Shown in pieces: positions 26,738-36,152 of a stretch of 64,000 bases of DNA. This DNA comes from Magnetococcales bacterium (lineage in GTDB: Bacteria; Pseudomonadota; Magnetococcia; Magnetococcales; UBA8363). The notes below the pieces were generated by a model. It ran no database searches, had not been told where the DNA came from, and was given only the letters and a program-made list of their open reading frames with translations. Every line of letters starts with the position of its first letter. The first letter of the stretch is position 1. The position numbers and the translations under genes are program-made. The DNA lies in contig PEAK01000008.1 in NCBI GenBank assembly GCA_002753515.1, forward strand, positions 1 through 64,000. Reading direction: 5' to 3'.

Positions 26738-28738
26738 ATGGTGTGGAAAAATTTAAGTATTGGAAAAAAAATCATGGTTGGAACAGGGAGTGTGCTGATC
26801 ATGCTCCTTGGCGTGAGCGGCTGGTCGCTACGCGGGATTGACAAGATGATTGCCAATGGTCTGGAAGTGGTTGGTGGCAACCAATTACGCAGTGAAATTT
26901 TACAGCGTGAAGTGGACCATCTGACCTGGGTCAACCGGGTGAGTACGTTTATCAACGATGAAAAAAGCACTGAAATTGGCGTGCAGTTGGATCACACCCA
27001 GTGTGCTTTTGGCAAATGGTTTTATGGAGAGGGACGGCAACACGCCGAGGCCCTGGTTCCGTCGTTGCAGGCGACACTCAAGGAGATTGAGGAGCCGCAT
27101 AAGTTGCTCCATGCATCGGCGGCCAAGATCCAAAAGGTTTTCAAACGGGCTGATCCCAACCTGCCCGAATTTTTGGCGCAAAAGGAGACCGATCATCTGG
27201 CTTGGTCGGAAAAGATGCAATCAGCGATTTTGGCAGGTGACAAGGATTTAACCGTGCAGTTGGACCCCACGCAATGTGGCATGGGAAAGTTTATTTATGG
27301 TGAGGGGGGCAAGAAGATGGTGGCCACCGATAGCCAGCAGGCCAAACTCATGGAGGAAATGGAACCGGCGCATCGTCGGTTGCATGCGACCGGGGAGAAG
27401 GTGCGTGATGCTTTGCGCCGTGGGGATGTGGAGGGGGCCAAGCAATTATATCGGACGGTAGTGCAGACGGAACTGACGGCTGTACGAGGGGTACTGAAAA
27501 AAATGCAGGATACCGCCCGGGCGGCGCTGCAAGGCAAGAAAGAGGCCGAGCAAATTTTTGCCACCGAAACGCAACCCAATATGGCCACTTTGAAAAAATT
27601 ATTTGGCACTTTGGAAAAAACCACGAAAGAAAATGTTCTGAGTGAAGACCAGATGGTCAGCCAGGCTGGCCATATTCAGAAAATATTGATCATGGTGGCG
27701 CTGATTGCCATTGTGCTGGCCGTATTCATGTCGATGATCATTCCCCGGATCATTACACGCCCGATTGTTGCGGTTTTGGGATTTGCCGAAGAGGTGGCCA
27801 GGGGTAATTTGTGTAGCGAGTTGCAGTCGGATCAGCACGATGAAATGGGGCGAATGACCCAGGCTTTGAGCAGTATGGCCGAACGACTTAGGCAAGTGGT
27901 GGAAGAAGTCAGCAATACGGCCAGCAACGTGACCAACGGCAGTCAAGAATTGTCGGATAATGCCCAAAATATGTCTCAGCGGGCCAGCGAGCAGGCCGCC
28001 TCCATCGAGGAGACATCGGCGGCTATGGAGCAAATGGCCGCAAGCATTCAGAAAAATACCGATAATGCGGAGATTACCGCTACCATTTCCCAAAAAGCCT
28101 CCAAAGATGCCGAGGTCAGTGGTCAGGCGGTGGGAGAGGCGGTTACGGCCATGAAGGAGATTGCTTCCAAGATTTCCATCATTGAGGAAATCGCCAGGCA
28201 AACCAATTTGTTGGCGCTCAATGCCGCCATTGAAGCGGCACGGGCTGGCGAGCATGGCAAAGGTTTTGCGGTTGTTGCCGCCGAGGTGCGCAAATTGGCC
28301 GAACGCAGCCAGAATGCGGCGGGGGAGATTACACAATTGTCGGCCAGCACGGTCGATGTGGCCGAACGGGCCGGGGCCATGTTGCGCCAATTGGTGCCGG
28401 ACATTCAAAAGACTGCGGAACTGATCCAGGAAATATCCACGTCCAGTCATGAACAAAACCAGGGTGCGTCGCAGATCAATCTGGCGATCCAACAGTTGGA
28501 TCAGGTGATCCAAAAAAATGCCGGGGCTTCCGAGGAAATGGCCGCTACCTCCGAGGAATTGTCGGCGCAGGCGGATGTTTTGACCCGGGTTATAAGTTTC
28601 TTCAACATCGATAAAAACAATATACCACCTTGTGTCACAGAGAAACGGAGAACAGTGGCCGCGGCTCTGCCAGTTCCGGCCAGTAAAAGTGGGGCGGACC
28701 TGGATCTTGGAGCGGATGATGGTTTTCACAAATTTTGA
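26738..28738 (+). CDS. Methyl-accepting chemotaxis protein with two CZB-like sensor units
   Basis: 666 residues: membrane helix about 11-30, sensor region to about 310, second helix about 314-335, HAMP, then a signalling domain with the hairpin [20 protein letters not shown] (about 485). The sensor region contains two repeats that resemble the chemoreceptor zinc-binding (CZB) domain, each with the His-Cys-His-type set: [25 protein letters not shown], then [28 protein letters not shown] domains are more often cytoplasmic; here both are between the membrane helices and so predicted periplasmic. Zinc or hypochlorite-type ligand sensing is inferred. The start has GGGGG before it. No methyltransferase or CheW neighbour. 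Confidence 0.93.
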   Translation: MVWKNLSIGKKIMVGTGSVLIMLLGVSGWSLRGIDKMIANGLEVVGGNQLRSEILQREVDHLTWVNRVSTFINDEKSTEIGVQLDHTQCAFGKWFYGEGRQHAEALVPSLQATLKEIEEPHKLLHASAAKIQKVFKRADPNLPEFLAQKETDHLAWSEKMQSAILAGDKDLTVQLDPTQCGMGKFIYGEGGKKMVATDSQQAKLMEEMEPAHRRLHATGEKVRDALRRGDVEGAKQLYRTVVQTELTAVRGVLKKMQDTARAALQGKKEAEQIFATETQPNMATLKKLFGTLEKTTKENVLSEDQMVSQAGHIQKILIMVALIAIVLAVFMSMIIPRIITRPIVAVLGFAEEVARGNLCSELQSDQHDEMGRMTQALSSMAERLRQVVEEVSNTASNVTNGSQELSDNAQNMSQRASEQAASIEETSAAMEQMAASIQKNTDNAEITATISQKASKDAEVSGQAVGEAVTAMKEIASKISIIEEIARQTNLLALNAAIEAARAGEHGKGFAVVAAEVRKLAERSQNAAGEITQLSASTVDVAERAGAMLRQLVPDIQKTAELIQEISTSSHEQNQGASQINLAIQQLDQVIQKNAGASEEMAATSEELSAQADVLTRVISFFNIDKNNIPPCVTEKRRTVAAALPVPASKSGADLDLGADDGFHKF

Positions 28739-28772
28739 CCGTTATCCTCCTGTAAACGATACGGTTTGAGAA

Positions 28773-30365
28773 ATGACGAATGATTTCGTCCCGCATCCGC
28801 AGCGCTTTTGGTCAGAAATTGTAGCGTTGAACGGGCAGGGGTATTATGCCGCCGCGTTAGCCAGGATGGATCCGATCTTTGCCGTGGGTGATCCCGGGCT
28901 TGCGGGATGGAAATTGCGGGGTCAGGCGTTGTATGGCCTGGGGCGATTTGTCGAGGCGCTGGAGGCTTTTGCCAGGGTGGTGGGGCTGGACCCCCATGGT
29001 ACAGAGGGGTACGAACATTTGGCAACGGCCTTCTTGGCGTTGCAGCAGTTGGATCGGGCATTGTTGACGGTTGGGCGCGGACTGGAAATCGATCCAGAAA
29101 ATAAGGGATTGCTGCGTCTTAAGTTTATCCTTGGCTGGCGCATAGGAAACAAGGATGACGCTTTAACGTTGGCGGCACAACACCTGCGTCGTTTTCCCGA
29201 TGACGGCCCCATGTGGCATGAGCGGGGCATATGTTATTTGGAGGCTGGTGCCGATGCGTGGGCTCTGGCTGATTTTGAGGTAGCCTGTTCCCTCATGCCG
29301 GAACATTCCATTGCTTTTGGCAATCGGGGCACGGCGTTTTGGCGTCTTGGGCGTTATGCGGAAAGCCTGGAATCTTTCAATCAGGCGATTAGGTTGGATA
29401 CCAACAATGCCAGTGCGCAACACCACCGGGCTTTGTTGTTGCTGTTTTTGGGGGATTGGGTTGCCGGTTTTTCGGCGTACGAATGGCGGTGGCGGGATCC
29501 GGCCCATTTGGCGTGCAAACCTTCCTGGGCGCATTCGCCCTGGCAGGGGGAGGTGTTGCCGCATGCCACCCTGATGGTTTACCCCGAACAGGGGTATGGT
29601 GATACCATTCAATTTATCCGATTTCTCCCCATGGCCAGACACCGTGTGGCGCGGGTGGTCTTTTATTGCACTGGCCCCTTGGTGCCTTTGCTGCGATATG
29701 CCCCCGGTATGGATTGTTTGTGGGAGGGGGCGTTGCCCGGACCACCTTTTGATGTGTCCGTCCCGTTGATGTCGTTACCGGGTTTGTTGCATCACTCGGG
29801 TGATGACACGAGGGAAACTTCCAGCTATTTACCGGCGTTGGCTTGGAAGCGACCGGCACACGATCCCCGGCATCCGTCCTATCGGATTGGCTTTGTATGG
29901 CGTGGACGTCCCACCCACAAAAACGATCACAATCGCAGCCTAACGTTATCCTGGTTTTTGCCTTTTTTGGATTGGCCCCGGGTATCCTGGGTTTCTCTGC
30001 AAGAGGGGGGGGCGGGGGCTATTCAGGAACATGACCTTTTTAAAGATCGGATTGAAGTTCCAGAGCTTACCGATTTTGCCGCAACGGCGCGGGTGATGGC
30101 AACTTTGGACTTGGTGATCAGTGTGGATACGGCTGTTGCGCACCTTGCCGGGGCGCTGGGGTGTCCGGTATGGCTGTTGCTGCCATTTGTCCCCGATTGG
30201 CGCTGGGGAAAAGACGGGGATGGCACGGTTTGGTACCCATCCATGACCTTGTTTCGCCAGGAAAAACCGGGTGATTGGTTGGGGGTAGGGCACCAAGTAT
30301 CTCGGGCGCTGAAGGCCCGACTGCAAGAAGGAAAAGGTTTTTATCCGACTGCCGGACCGGACTAG
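28773..30365 (+). CDS. TPR-repeat protein with C-terminal glycosyltransferase family 9-like domain
   Basis: 530 residues. Residues about 15-240 are tetratricopeptide repeats (AWALADFEVACSLMPEHSIA, YAESLESFNQAIRLDTNNASA). The C-terminal half (about 270-510) has the ADP-heptose-transferase-like end seen in many TPR-GT proteins: DTAVAHLAGALGCPVWLLLP, DWRWGKDGDGTVWYPSMTLFRQ. Such proteins are typically cytoplasmic glycosyltransferases or their scaffolds; the acceptor is unknown, flagellin or surface sugars being common guesses. It follows the chemoreceptor by 34 bases but has a weak ribosome site. It overlaps the end of ubiB (opposite strand) by four bases. Confidence 0.85.
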   Translation: MTNDFVPHPQRFWSEIVALNGQGYYAAALARMDPIFAVGDPGLAGWKLRGQALYGLGRFVEALEAFARVVGLDPHGTEGYEHLATAFLALQQLDRALLTVGRGLEIDPENKGLLRLKFILGWRIGNKDDALTLAAQHLRRFPDDGPMWHERGICYLEAGADAWALADFEVACSLMPEHSIAFGNRGTAFWRLGRYAESLESFNQAIRLDTNNASAQHHRALLLLFLGDWVAGFSAYEWRWRDPAHLACKPSWAHSPWQGEVLPHATLMVYPEQGYGDTIQFIRFLPMARHRVARVVFYCTGPLVPLLRYAPGMDCLWEGALPGPPFDVSVPLMSLPGLLHHSGDDTRETSSYLPALAWKRPAHDPRHPSYRIGFVWRGRPTHKNDHNRSLTLSWFLPFLDWPRVSWVSLQEGGAGAIQEHDLFKDRIEVPELTDFAATARVMATLDLVISVDTAVAHLAGALGCPVWLLLPFVPDWRWGKDGDGTVWYPSMTLFRQEKPGDWLGVGHQVSRALKARLQEGKGFYPTAGPD

Positions 30366-31996
30366 CGATTGGGGATGATGGCCAGGAAAAAATAAAAGGC
30401 AGCCAACATGAGGGGTGGACCGAACCAGGCGATGGGCAGATTGGAACTGGCCATGATTGATCCTCCCATGAACAAGCCCGCCCCGGTCACTGCCATACTG
30501 AGCCGTTTCATTCCGGTGGAAAGACGTCTTTCCATTCTGTCCAACGCTTCGCCGTAGACTTCGACGGCCAATTTGTCGTTGGCCAGCTTTTCCACACTGC
30601 GCATCGCCAGTTCGGGTAATTGGAATGCGGCGGTAGAAAAGGTGCGGAAGCGTTCCCGGGCCGAGCGCAATTTGCCCTTGGGACCCATGTTTTCCATCAT
30701 CCAATCGCGGATCAAGGGTTCGGCCAAGAGCCACATGTTCAGGCCCGGATTGATTTCGCGACCGACCCCTTCCAGTGTCAACATGGTTTTTTGCAACAGC
30801 AACAATTGCGGTTGCACCGCCATGTCGAAGCGTTCGGTAACCTTGAAGAGTTGGGCCAACAAGCGGGCGATGGAAATATCTTTGAGGGGTTGACCAAAGA
30901 TGGGTTCGGCGATTTGCCGGCAGGCATCTTCAAATTCGTCCATATTGGTATTACGGGGGACGTAGCCGGCGGCCAGATGGACTTCGGCAACCTTGCGATA
31001 ATCGCGAATGATGAATCCCTGCAACAGTTCCGCCAGCCAGATGCGTTCCTGAACCGAGATGTGGCCGACGATACCGAAGTCGAAGATGGCGACGGTACCG
31101 TTTTTCAGGACAAAGATATTGCCAGGATGCTGATCGGCATGGAAAAAGCCGTCGCGAAATACCTGTTTGAAGAAACTGATAATTAAATTTTTGGAAACTT
31201 CGGTAGGGTCGAGGTCGGGATGGGACTGGCGCGAGAGTTCATCGATGGGAATGCCATCGATCCATTCCATGGTTAATACCCGCGTGGTTGTCAATTCCCA
31301 GATGACCGTGGGGACATGCAGTTCGCGATCCAGATGGAAATTTTCGCGAAACTTGTGGGCGCGGGAGCCTTCGACCTGAAAATTCATTTCATTACGGATT
31401 GATGCGGCAAATTCCTCCACAACCCGGCGAATGCGAAATCGTTTCCAATCGGGGATGTGGGCTTCAATCTGGTTGGCCAGGGTAAAAAGGAGGTGAATAT
31501 CGGTTTCGACGATTTCGGCGACATTGGGGCGCAAGACTTTGACGGCCACATCACGTCCCCCCTGGGTCGTGGCGCGATGGACCTGGGCGATGGAGGCGGA
31601 GGCTTCGGGAACGGGATCAAAATGAATAAAAAACTTGGAAAGGGGGCCTCCCAGATCGGTTTCAACGATTTTGGTGACGATGTCGAAGGAGAATGGGGGA
31701 ACATCATCTTGAAGTTTCTTCATTTCCACGCCGACATTTTCCGGCAGGACATCCATGCGGGTGGAGAGGGCTTGACCAAATTTAATAAAGGTGGGTCCCA
31801 ATTCTTCCAACGCAGAGCGCAACCGGGCCGGGGCGCTTAATTCACGGCGCATGCGGTTGGTTCCTGGCTTAAAGCTGGCCATCCAGGCGACAAACCTGAA
31901 AAACAGGAACCGCTCATTCAAGAACTCGATACGGTATCGAGCCAGAATCCAGATGATGCGCAGCAACCGTTTGATGGTGCGGTAATGGTTCAGCAT
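30362..31996 (-). CDS. ubiB: UbiB-family atypical kinase (ABC1/ADCK)
   Basis: 544 residues. The KxGQ motif (LGPTFIKFGQALSTR, near residue 72), the alanine-rich-loop region (PEASASIAQVHRA), VAVKVLRP, FHADQHPGNIFV and IFDFGIVG identify the UbiB/ADCK fold. Two C-terminal membrane helices (GAGLFMGGSIMASS, PLMLAAFYFFLAIIP) anchor it. UbiB is an ATPase needed for ubiquinone biosynthesis, thought to help move lipid precursors. It is the last gene of ubiE-ubiJ-ubiB, the same order as in E. coli, with a 6-base gap to ubiJ. Confidence 0.95.
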   Translation of the reverse strand: MLNHYRTIKRLLRIIWILARYRIEFLNERFLFFRFVAWMASFKPGTNRMRRELSAPARLRSALEELGPTFIKFGQALSTRMDVLPENVGVEMKKLQDDVPPFSFDIVTKIVETDLGGPLSKFFIHFDPVPEASASIAQVHRATTQGGRDVAVKVLRPNVAEIVETDIHLLFTLANQIEAHIPDWKRFRIRRVVEEFAASIRNEMNFQVEGSRAHKFRENFHLDRELHVPTVIWELTTTRVLTMEWIDGIPIDELSRQSHPDLDPTEVSKNLIISFFKQVFRDGFFHADQHPGNIFVLKNGTVAIFDFGIVGHISVQERIWLAELLQGFIIRDYRKVAEVHLAAGYVPRNTNMDEFEDACRQIAEPIFGQPLKDISIARLLAQLFKVTERFDMAVQPQLLLLQKTMLTLEGVGREINPGLNMWLLAEPLIRDWMMENMGPKGKLRSARERFRTFSTAAFQLPELAMRSVEKLANDKLAVEVYGEALDRMERRLSTGMKRLSMAVTGAGLFMGGSIMASSNLPIAWFGPPLMLAAFYFFLAIIPNR

Positions 31997-32002
31997 GGTT
32001 TT

Positions 32003-32710
32003 TTAGGTTGGGGTGCGGTTGGTATCGGTTTTCATTTCTTTGCCGGATGCCGTCATGCTGTTGGCCACGGCGCGTTTTTTTGCCAGGCGGCTTATGCTTT
32101 TTTCCAATTTTTCAAGACGTTCCTGCAAACTTGTCACGTCTTGAGAAAAACCTTGCAGTTGGTTGCGTGCGGGAAAACCATAATCTTGCAACCAGTTTTC
32201 AACTTCCGCTTCAATGATTTCCTTGCTGCGTTGCCCGGTTTGTTTGGTTGATCTGGCCATGTTCATGAGGGCTTTGGCTGCTGTCCGTCCCACCAGGGAG
32301 CCCAATTCCCGTTCCCAGTCCAGTTCCACATTGTCGAGCAAATTTTTAAAGCGCAGCCCGGTATCCGTTTCCCCGGAAAGGTTTAACTGTCGGGAGAAAA
32401 ACAGCGAATCGGGATCAGAGGTATGAAACAGCAGGGAGAGGAAGGCCGCTGCTTTGCCGGTCATAGTGACGTGAGGGATGTTGTCGGAATAGGTGTGAAT
32501 GCTGACACCTCCCGTTTCATCGACGGACATATAGAGCGACTCACCCATGTCTTCGATTTCAAATTGGAAGACCTTGCCCTCCAGTTCCTTGAGTCGTTCC
32601 TTCAATTCGGGGTACCGGATGAAAAACAGGTTGAGGATGATGCTCAGGGAAACCGCTGTAACTGGTTGCGGAATCATTTTCAAGGGTGCAGACAGCAAGG
32701 ACATGATCAT
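32003..32710 (-). CDS. ubiJ: UbiJ-like SCP2-domain ubiquinone biosynthesis protein
   Basis: 235 residues. The N-terminal half is an SCP2-like lipid-binding domain (KVFQFEIEDMGESLYMSVDET, VTMTGKAAAFLSLL) and the C-terminus has a coiled coil (LQERLEKLEKSISRLAKKRAV). UbiJ binds ubiquinone precursors and scaffolds the Ubi complex. Identification is supported mainly by position between ubiE and ubiB, with 3- and 6-base gaps, since the family is divergent in sequence. Confidence 0.85.
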   Translation of the reverse strand: MIMSLLSAPLKMIPQPVTAVSLSIILNLFFIRYPELKERLKELEGKVFQFEIEDMGESLYMSVDETGGVSIHTYSDNIPHVTMTGKAAAFLSLLFHTSDPDSLFFSRQLNLSGETDTGLRFKNLLDNVELDWERELGSLVGRTAAKALMNMARSTKQTGQRSKEIIEAEVENWLQDYGFPARNQLQGFSQDVTSLQERLEKLEKSISRLAKKRAVANSMTASGKEMKTDTNRTPT

Positions 32711-32713
32711 GAT

Positions 32714-33457
32714 TTAGGCCTTCCATCCATGATGAACGGCGGCGATGCCACCGGAAAGATTATGAAAGCGCACCCCTGACAGGCCGTTATCCTGTAGCAA
32801 GGTGGCAAAGGTTTGTTGATCGGGGAAGCGGCGAATGGATTCTACCAGGTATTGGTAGCTGTCGCGATCTTTGGCGACCCAATTCCCCAGTTCTGGCAAA
32901 ACTTTGAATGAGTAGGCATCGTACAGGGGTTGCAGCGGGGTGACGGCCATTTTGGAAAATTCCAAACACAGGAATTCCCCCCCTGGTTTCAGGACGCGGA
33001 CCATTTCGCGGATAGCTGTTTCGATTTGGGTACAATTGCGGATACCGAAGCCGATGGTGGCGATATGGAAAGTATTATTGGCGAAGGGTAATTCTTCGGC
33101 GTTACCCTGGATCCATTCGACGCCTTGGACAACGCCCCGATCCATGAGTCGGGATCGTCCAAGGGCGAGCATGTTGTCGTTGAGGTCGTAGACGACGATA
33201 CGGCCATTTCCCTGCAAGCGGGGGTGCATGAGTCGGGTCAGGTCGCCGGTACCTCCGGCAACGTCGAGGATTTGCTGTCCGGGGCGGATACGCAGACGGC
33301 GTATCGCATAGCGTTTCCACAATCGATGGATTCCCAGGGACATCAGGTCGTTCATCAAGTCGTATTTGTCGACGACCGAGTCAAAGACTTGGCGGACGCG
33401 GGTGATTTTTTCGTGTACGGGAATTTCGCTGAATCCAAAGTGGGTCGTCGGGTTCAT
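32714..33457 (-). CDS. ubiE: Ubiquinone/menaquinone methyltransferase UbiE
   Basis: 247 residues from the ATG at 33457, which has AGGAG eight bases upstream. The 433-residue track ORF adds an N-terminal run that is antisense to ubiD. SAM-dependent class I methyltransferase: VRQVFDSVVDKYDLMNDLMSLGIHRLWKR, ILDVAGGTGDLTR and FGIRNCTQIETAIREMVRVLKPGG are UbiE signatures. It carries out the C2 methylation in ubiquinone synthesis (and in menaquinone where present). First gene of the ubiEJB operon; divergent from ubiD. Confidence 0.95.
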   Translation of the reverse strand: MNPTTHFGFSEIPVHEKITRVRQVFDSVVDKYDLMNDLMSLGIHRLWKRYAIRRLRIRPGQQILDVAGGTGDLTRLMHPRLQGNGRIVVYDLNDNMLALGRSRLMDRGVVQGVEWIQGNAEELPFANNTFHIATIGFGIRNCTQIETAIREMVRVLKPGGEFLCLEFSKMAVTPLQPLYDAYSFKVLPELGNWVAKDRDSYQYLVESIRRFPDQQTFATLLQDNGLSGVRFHNLSGGIAAVHHGWKA

Positions 33458-33650
33458 GGTCTTGGCTCCTGCACGCTTGCATTCCTTAAAGACAAACATC
33501 ACATGATAGCACAGCAGGCGGGGGGTTGGGGAATGTCCCTCAAGATAAAACAAAAAAGAATTGCTTGCCGACTTGTGGTGGATCATGCTGTTTGGCGGAT
33601 GAAAAGGGATGCAAGTATCTGTTGGCCATGGTTGGACAGGAGGGACATGC

Positions 33651-35486
33651 ATGTCCAGGGCGTTTGCCGACCTTCGGGAATTTTTGGATTTTTTGCAGAG
33701 CCACGGGGAGCTGGTCCATGTTGCCGTGGAGGTGGATCCGCATTTGGAGATTGTCGAGATCAGTCGGCGGGTGTTGCTCCAAGGGGGGCCGGCGCTTGTG
33801 TTTGACCGGGTAAAGGGTTCGGACATGAAGGTGGTGACCAACCTGTTTGCCAGTGAGCGTCGCATTGCCTTGGCATTGGGGCGTTCGCCGGAGGCGTTGG
33901 AAGCGTTGGGGGCTGAGTTGGCTCGTTTGAAGCAGCCGCAGGCACCCCAGGGATTTTCTGACCTAGTGCAATTGGCGCGCTTGTTCGCCAAGGGACGGTT
34001 CATGCCGGTGCGCACGGTTTTTAATCCCCCATGTCGCGAGGTGGTGTGGCGCGGCGATCAGGTTGATTTGGGTCGGTTGCCGATTTTGACGTGTTGGCCG
34101 GGGGATGCGGGTCGGTTGATCACCTGGCCTTTGGTGATCACCCGGGGACGTCCCCATGGTCACATCTCAGGTCCGGTCAACATTGGCGTGTACCGCATGC
34201 AGGTTCTGGGAAAAAATCGTTTGATCGTGCGCTGGCTTAAAACCCGCGGGGGGGCGCTGCACGCCGGGGAATATGATGGCAAAATGCCGGTTGCCGTGGC
34301 CATAGGTTGTGACCCGGCGACGATTCTGGCGGCGGTAACGCCGGTCCCGGAAACGTTGTCGGAGTATGCTTTCGCCGGTCTCCTTCGGGAAAAACGCGTC
34401 CAGACGACGCGTGGGTTGTATCCGGGTCTTCCGGTTCCCGCTACGGCGGAAATCGTCCTTGAAGGAACTGTGGATGTGACCGATTTGGCACCGGAGGGAC
34501 CATTTGCGGACCATACGGGCTATTATAATGAAGTCGAACGCTTTCCCGTGATGACCGTTGAACGGGTGACCATGCGTCGGGATCCTTTGTATCTGGCAAC
34601 GTATACGTCACGTCCCCCCGACGAACCGGCCATATTGGCCGTGGCATTGAATCGTATTTTTACGCCACTGTTGCGGCAACAGTTTCCCGAAATAACCGAT
34701 TTTCATCTTTCCATGGCGGCGGCGTCCTATCGTGTGGCAATTGTCGGCTTGAAAAAAGCTTATCCCGGACATGCTTTTCGTGTCATGGCGGCTGTTTGGG
34801 GGTTTTTACGGCAATTTCTCTTGACCAAGTATGTGATTGTCGTTGACGACGATGTGACGTTGGCGGATCCGCACCAGGTTATGGAGGCGGTGGCGCGGCA
34901 TTGCCATGGGGGGCGTGATTTGCTGCGCCTGCATTATACGCCCATCGATTATTTGGATTTTGCATCGTGCCGCAGTGGACTGGGTGGCAAATTGGGGATG
35001 GATGCCACGAAAAAAATCGGGGTGGAACTGGAGATAGCCGGAACGACGACCGGGGTATCGATGGCGCCTTCGGGTTCCTGGGTAGCCGATATGGTGGCCA
35101 CCCATGGTTTTATTGTGGATGTTCATCTGTGGTTTGAAGGGGTGGTGGCGGTGGTGCGGGTGGACGGGCATACCCGGGATCGAGGGATTATGGCGATACG
35201 GGCTTTGCTGGATACGGTGGATATTCGGACCGGTCCCCGGCAATTCTGGATTGTCGATGATGATGTTCGCGCCGATTCCTGGGATGATTTGCTGTGGTCG
35301 CTGGCAACCCGGACCGACCCGGGGCGTGATTTGCAGGTGGATACGCAAACGGGTCGTTTTGCCATGGACGCCACCCGGAGAACCCTGGCGCAAACGGGTC
35401 GCAATTGGGGAAAACCTTTGTTGCCCGACCCGCAAACCGTGGCCCGGGTATCACAACGGTGGAAGGATTATGGCTTTGTATCGTGA
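33651..35486 (+). CDS. ubiD: UbiD-family decarboxylase
   Basis: 611 residues from ATG 33651, with AGGAGG six bases before it. It matches the long UbiD form with features such as FADHTGYYNEVERFPVMTVE and LTKYVIVVDDDV. UbiD enzymes use prenylated FMN, made by UbiX, to decarboxylate 3-octaprenyl-4-hydroxybenzoate; no ubiX is in the window. At 611 residues it is longer than E. coli UbiD (about 497), like long forms known from other proteobacterial classes. It is divergent from ubiE, so the Ubi genes form one bidirectional cluster. Confidence 0.92.
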   Translation: MSRAFADLREFLDFLQSHGELVHVAVEVDPHLEIVEISRRVLLQGGPALVFDRVKGSDMKVVTNLFASERRIALALGRSPEALEALGAELARLKQPQAPQGFSDLVQLARLFAKGRFMPVRTVFNPPCREVVWRGDQVDLGRLPILTCWPGDAGRLITWPLVITRGRPHGHISGPVNIGVYRMQVLGKNRLIVRWLKTRGGALHAGEYDGKMPVAVAIGCDPATILAAVTPVPETLSEYAFAGLLREKRVQTTRGLYPGLPVPATAEIVLEGTVDVTDLAPEGPFADHTGYYNEVERFPVMTVERVTMRRDPLYLATYTSRPPDEPAILAVALNRIFTPLLRQQFPEITDFHLSMAAASYRVAIVGLKKAYPGHAFRVMAAVWGFLRQFLLTKYVIVVDDDVTLADPHQVMEAVARHCHGGRDLLRLHYTPIDYLDFASCRSGLGGKLGMDATKKIGVELEIAGTTTGVSMAPSGSWVADMVATHGFIVDVHLWFEGVVAVVRVDGHTRDRGIMAIRALLDTVDIRTGPRQFWIVDDDVRADSWDDLLWSLATRTDPGRDLQVDTQTGRFAMDATRRTLAQTGRNWGKPLLPDPQTVARVSQRWKDYGFVS

Positions 35487-35641
35487 GTTTGGCCGCATTC
35501 GTTTGCTTCCCTGGTTAAAAATTCGTGAATTTATACTGGCAGTCACCGGGGGAAATGGTTTACAATAGACTTGGTGAATGGGTCGCGCCAGATCATAGAA
35601 TGCCATAATGAACCCATAACCAATGATAAGTGGGGGAGAGT

Positions 35642-35938
35642 GTGGGCAAGGTTTTTGTGGGCAATCTGCCCTTTGAGGCTACCGAAGTTGAGTTGCATGA
35701 TTTTTTTTCAACCGGAATGCCGATCGGGGTGGTCAAGGTGGTACGGGATCGGGAGACGGGGCGCTCCCGTGGGTTCGCTTTCGTTGAGGTTGACGATCCG
35801 GTCATGATGGTCAACCTGTTCAATGGACGGGAACTTGAAGGGCGCCAGTTGAAGGTTGATGTTGCCAGGGAACGACCTGAGCGAGCCAATACATCGAACA
35901 GGGGTGCGGGTGTACGTTTGTTCCGCAGGGTACGTTGA
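35642..35938 (+). CDS. Small RNA-binding protein, RRM type
   Basis: 98 residues from the GTG at 35642 (with GGGGG a few bases before). A single RNA recognition motif: KVFVGNLPF (RNP2-like), GRSRGFAFVEV (RNP1-like) and a short C-terminal tail (ERPERANTSNRGAG). Small one-RRM proteins occur in cyanobacteria and many proteobacteria, where some are cold-regulated. No partner or operon is evident. An alternative GTG start at 35630 would add four residues. Confidence 0.9.
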   Translation: MGKVFVGNLPFEATEVELHDFFSTGMPIGVVKVVRDRETGRSRGFAFVEVDDPVMMVNLFNGRELEGRQLKVDVARERPERANTSNRGAGVRLFRRVR

Positions 35939-36107
35939 TTGGATTGAGACGGGAGGTGCCTATCTGAACAATAGAATATTTTGTATTTTTTATTGCCCCT
36001 GATAATAACAACAATAGTGTCTTGATCATGCTTCCAGTGGTGTTGTGGCTATTTTCTAACCGCCATTATTGCAGAACGTTGGTTAATCGGCGTTCGGGGG
36101 GAGGGCA

Positions 36108-36152
36108 ATGAGGCTACCGGGTTTTCCAGGTAAAGCTTATGCGCTCCAATAA
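36108..36152 (+). promoter_or_regulatory. Candidate 14-codon leader ORF overlapping the LysR start
   Basis: ATG at 36108 has a very good ribosome site (GGGGGAGGG) and encodes MRLPGFPGKAYALQ before a stop inside the start region of the LysR gene (36139). Out of frame with it. It may simply raise or set LysR translation by coupling. The call is from sequence only. Confidence 0.3.

Noticed and set aside
27599-28729. 376-residue minus-strand ORF
   Set aside because: Antisense to the chemoreceptor signalling region; Gly/His/Arg-biased composition and no motif.
33458-34015. N-terminal extension of the 433-residue UbiE ORF
   Set aside because: Antisense to ubiD and lacks a ribosome site; UbiE begins at 33457 after AGGAG.
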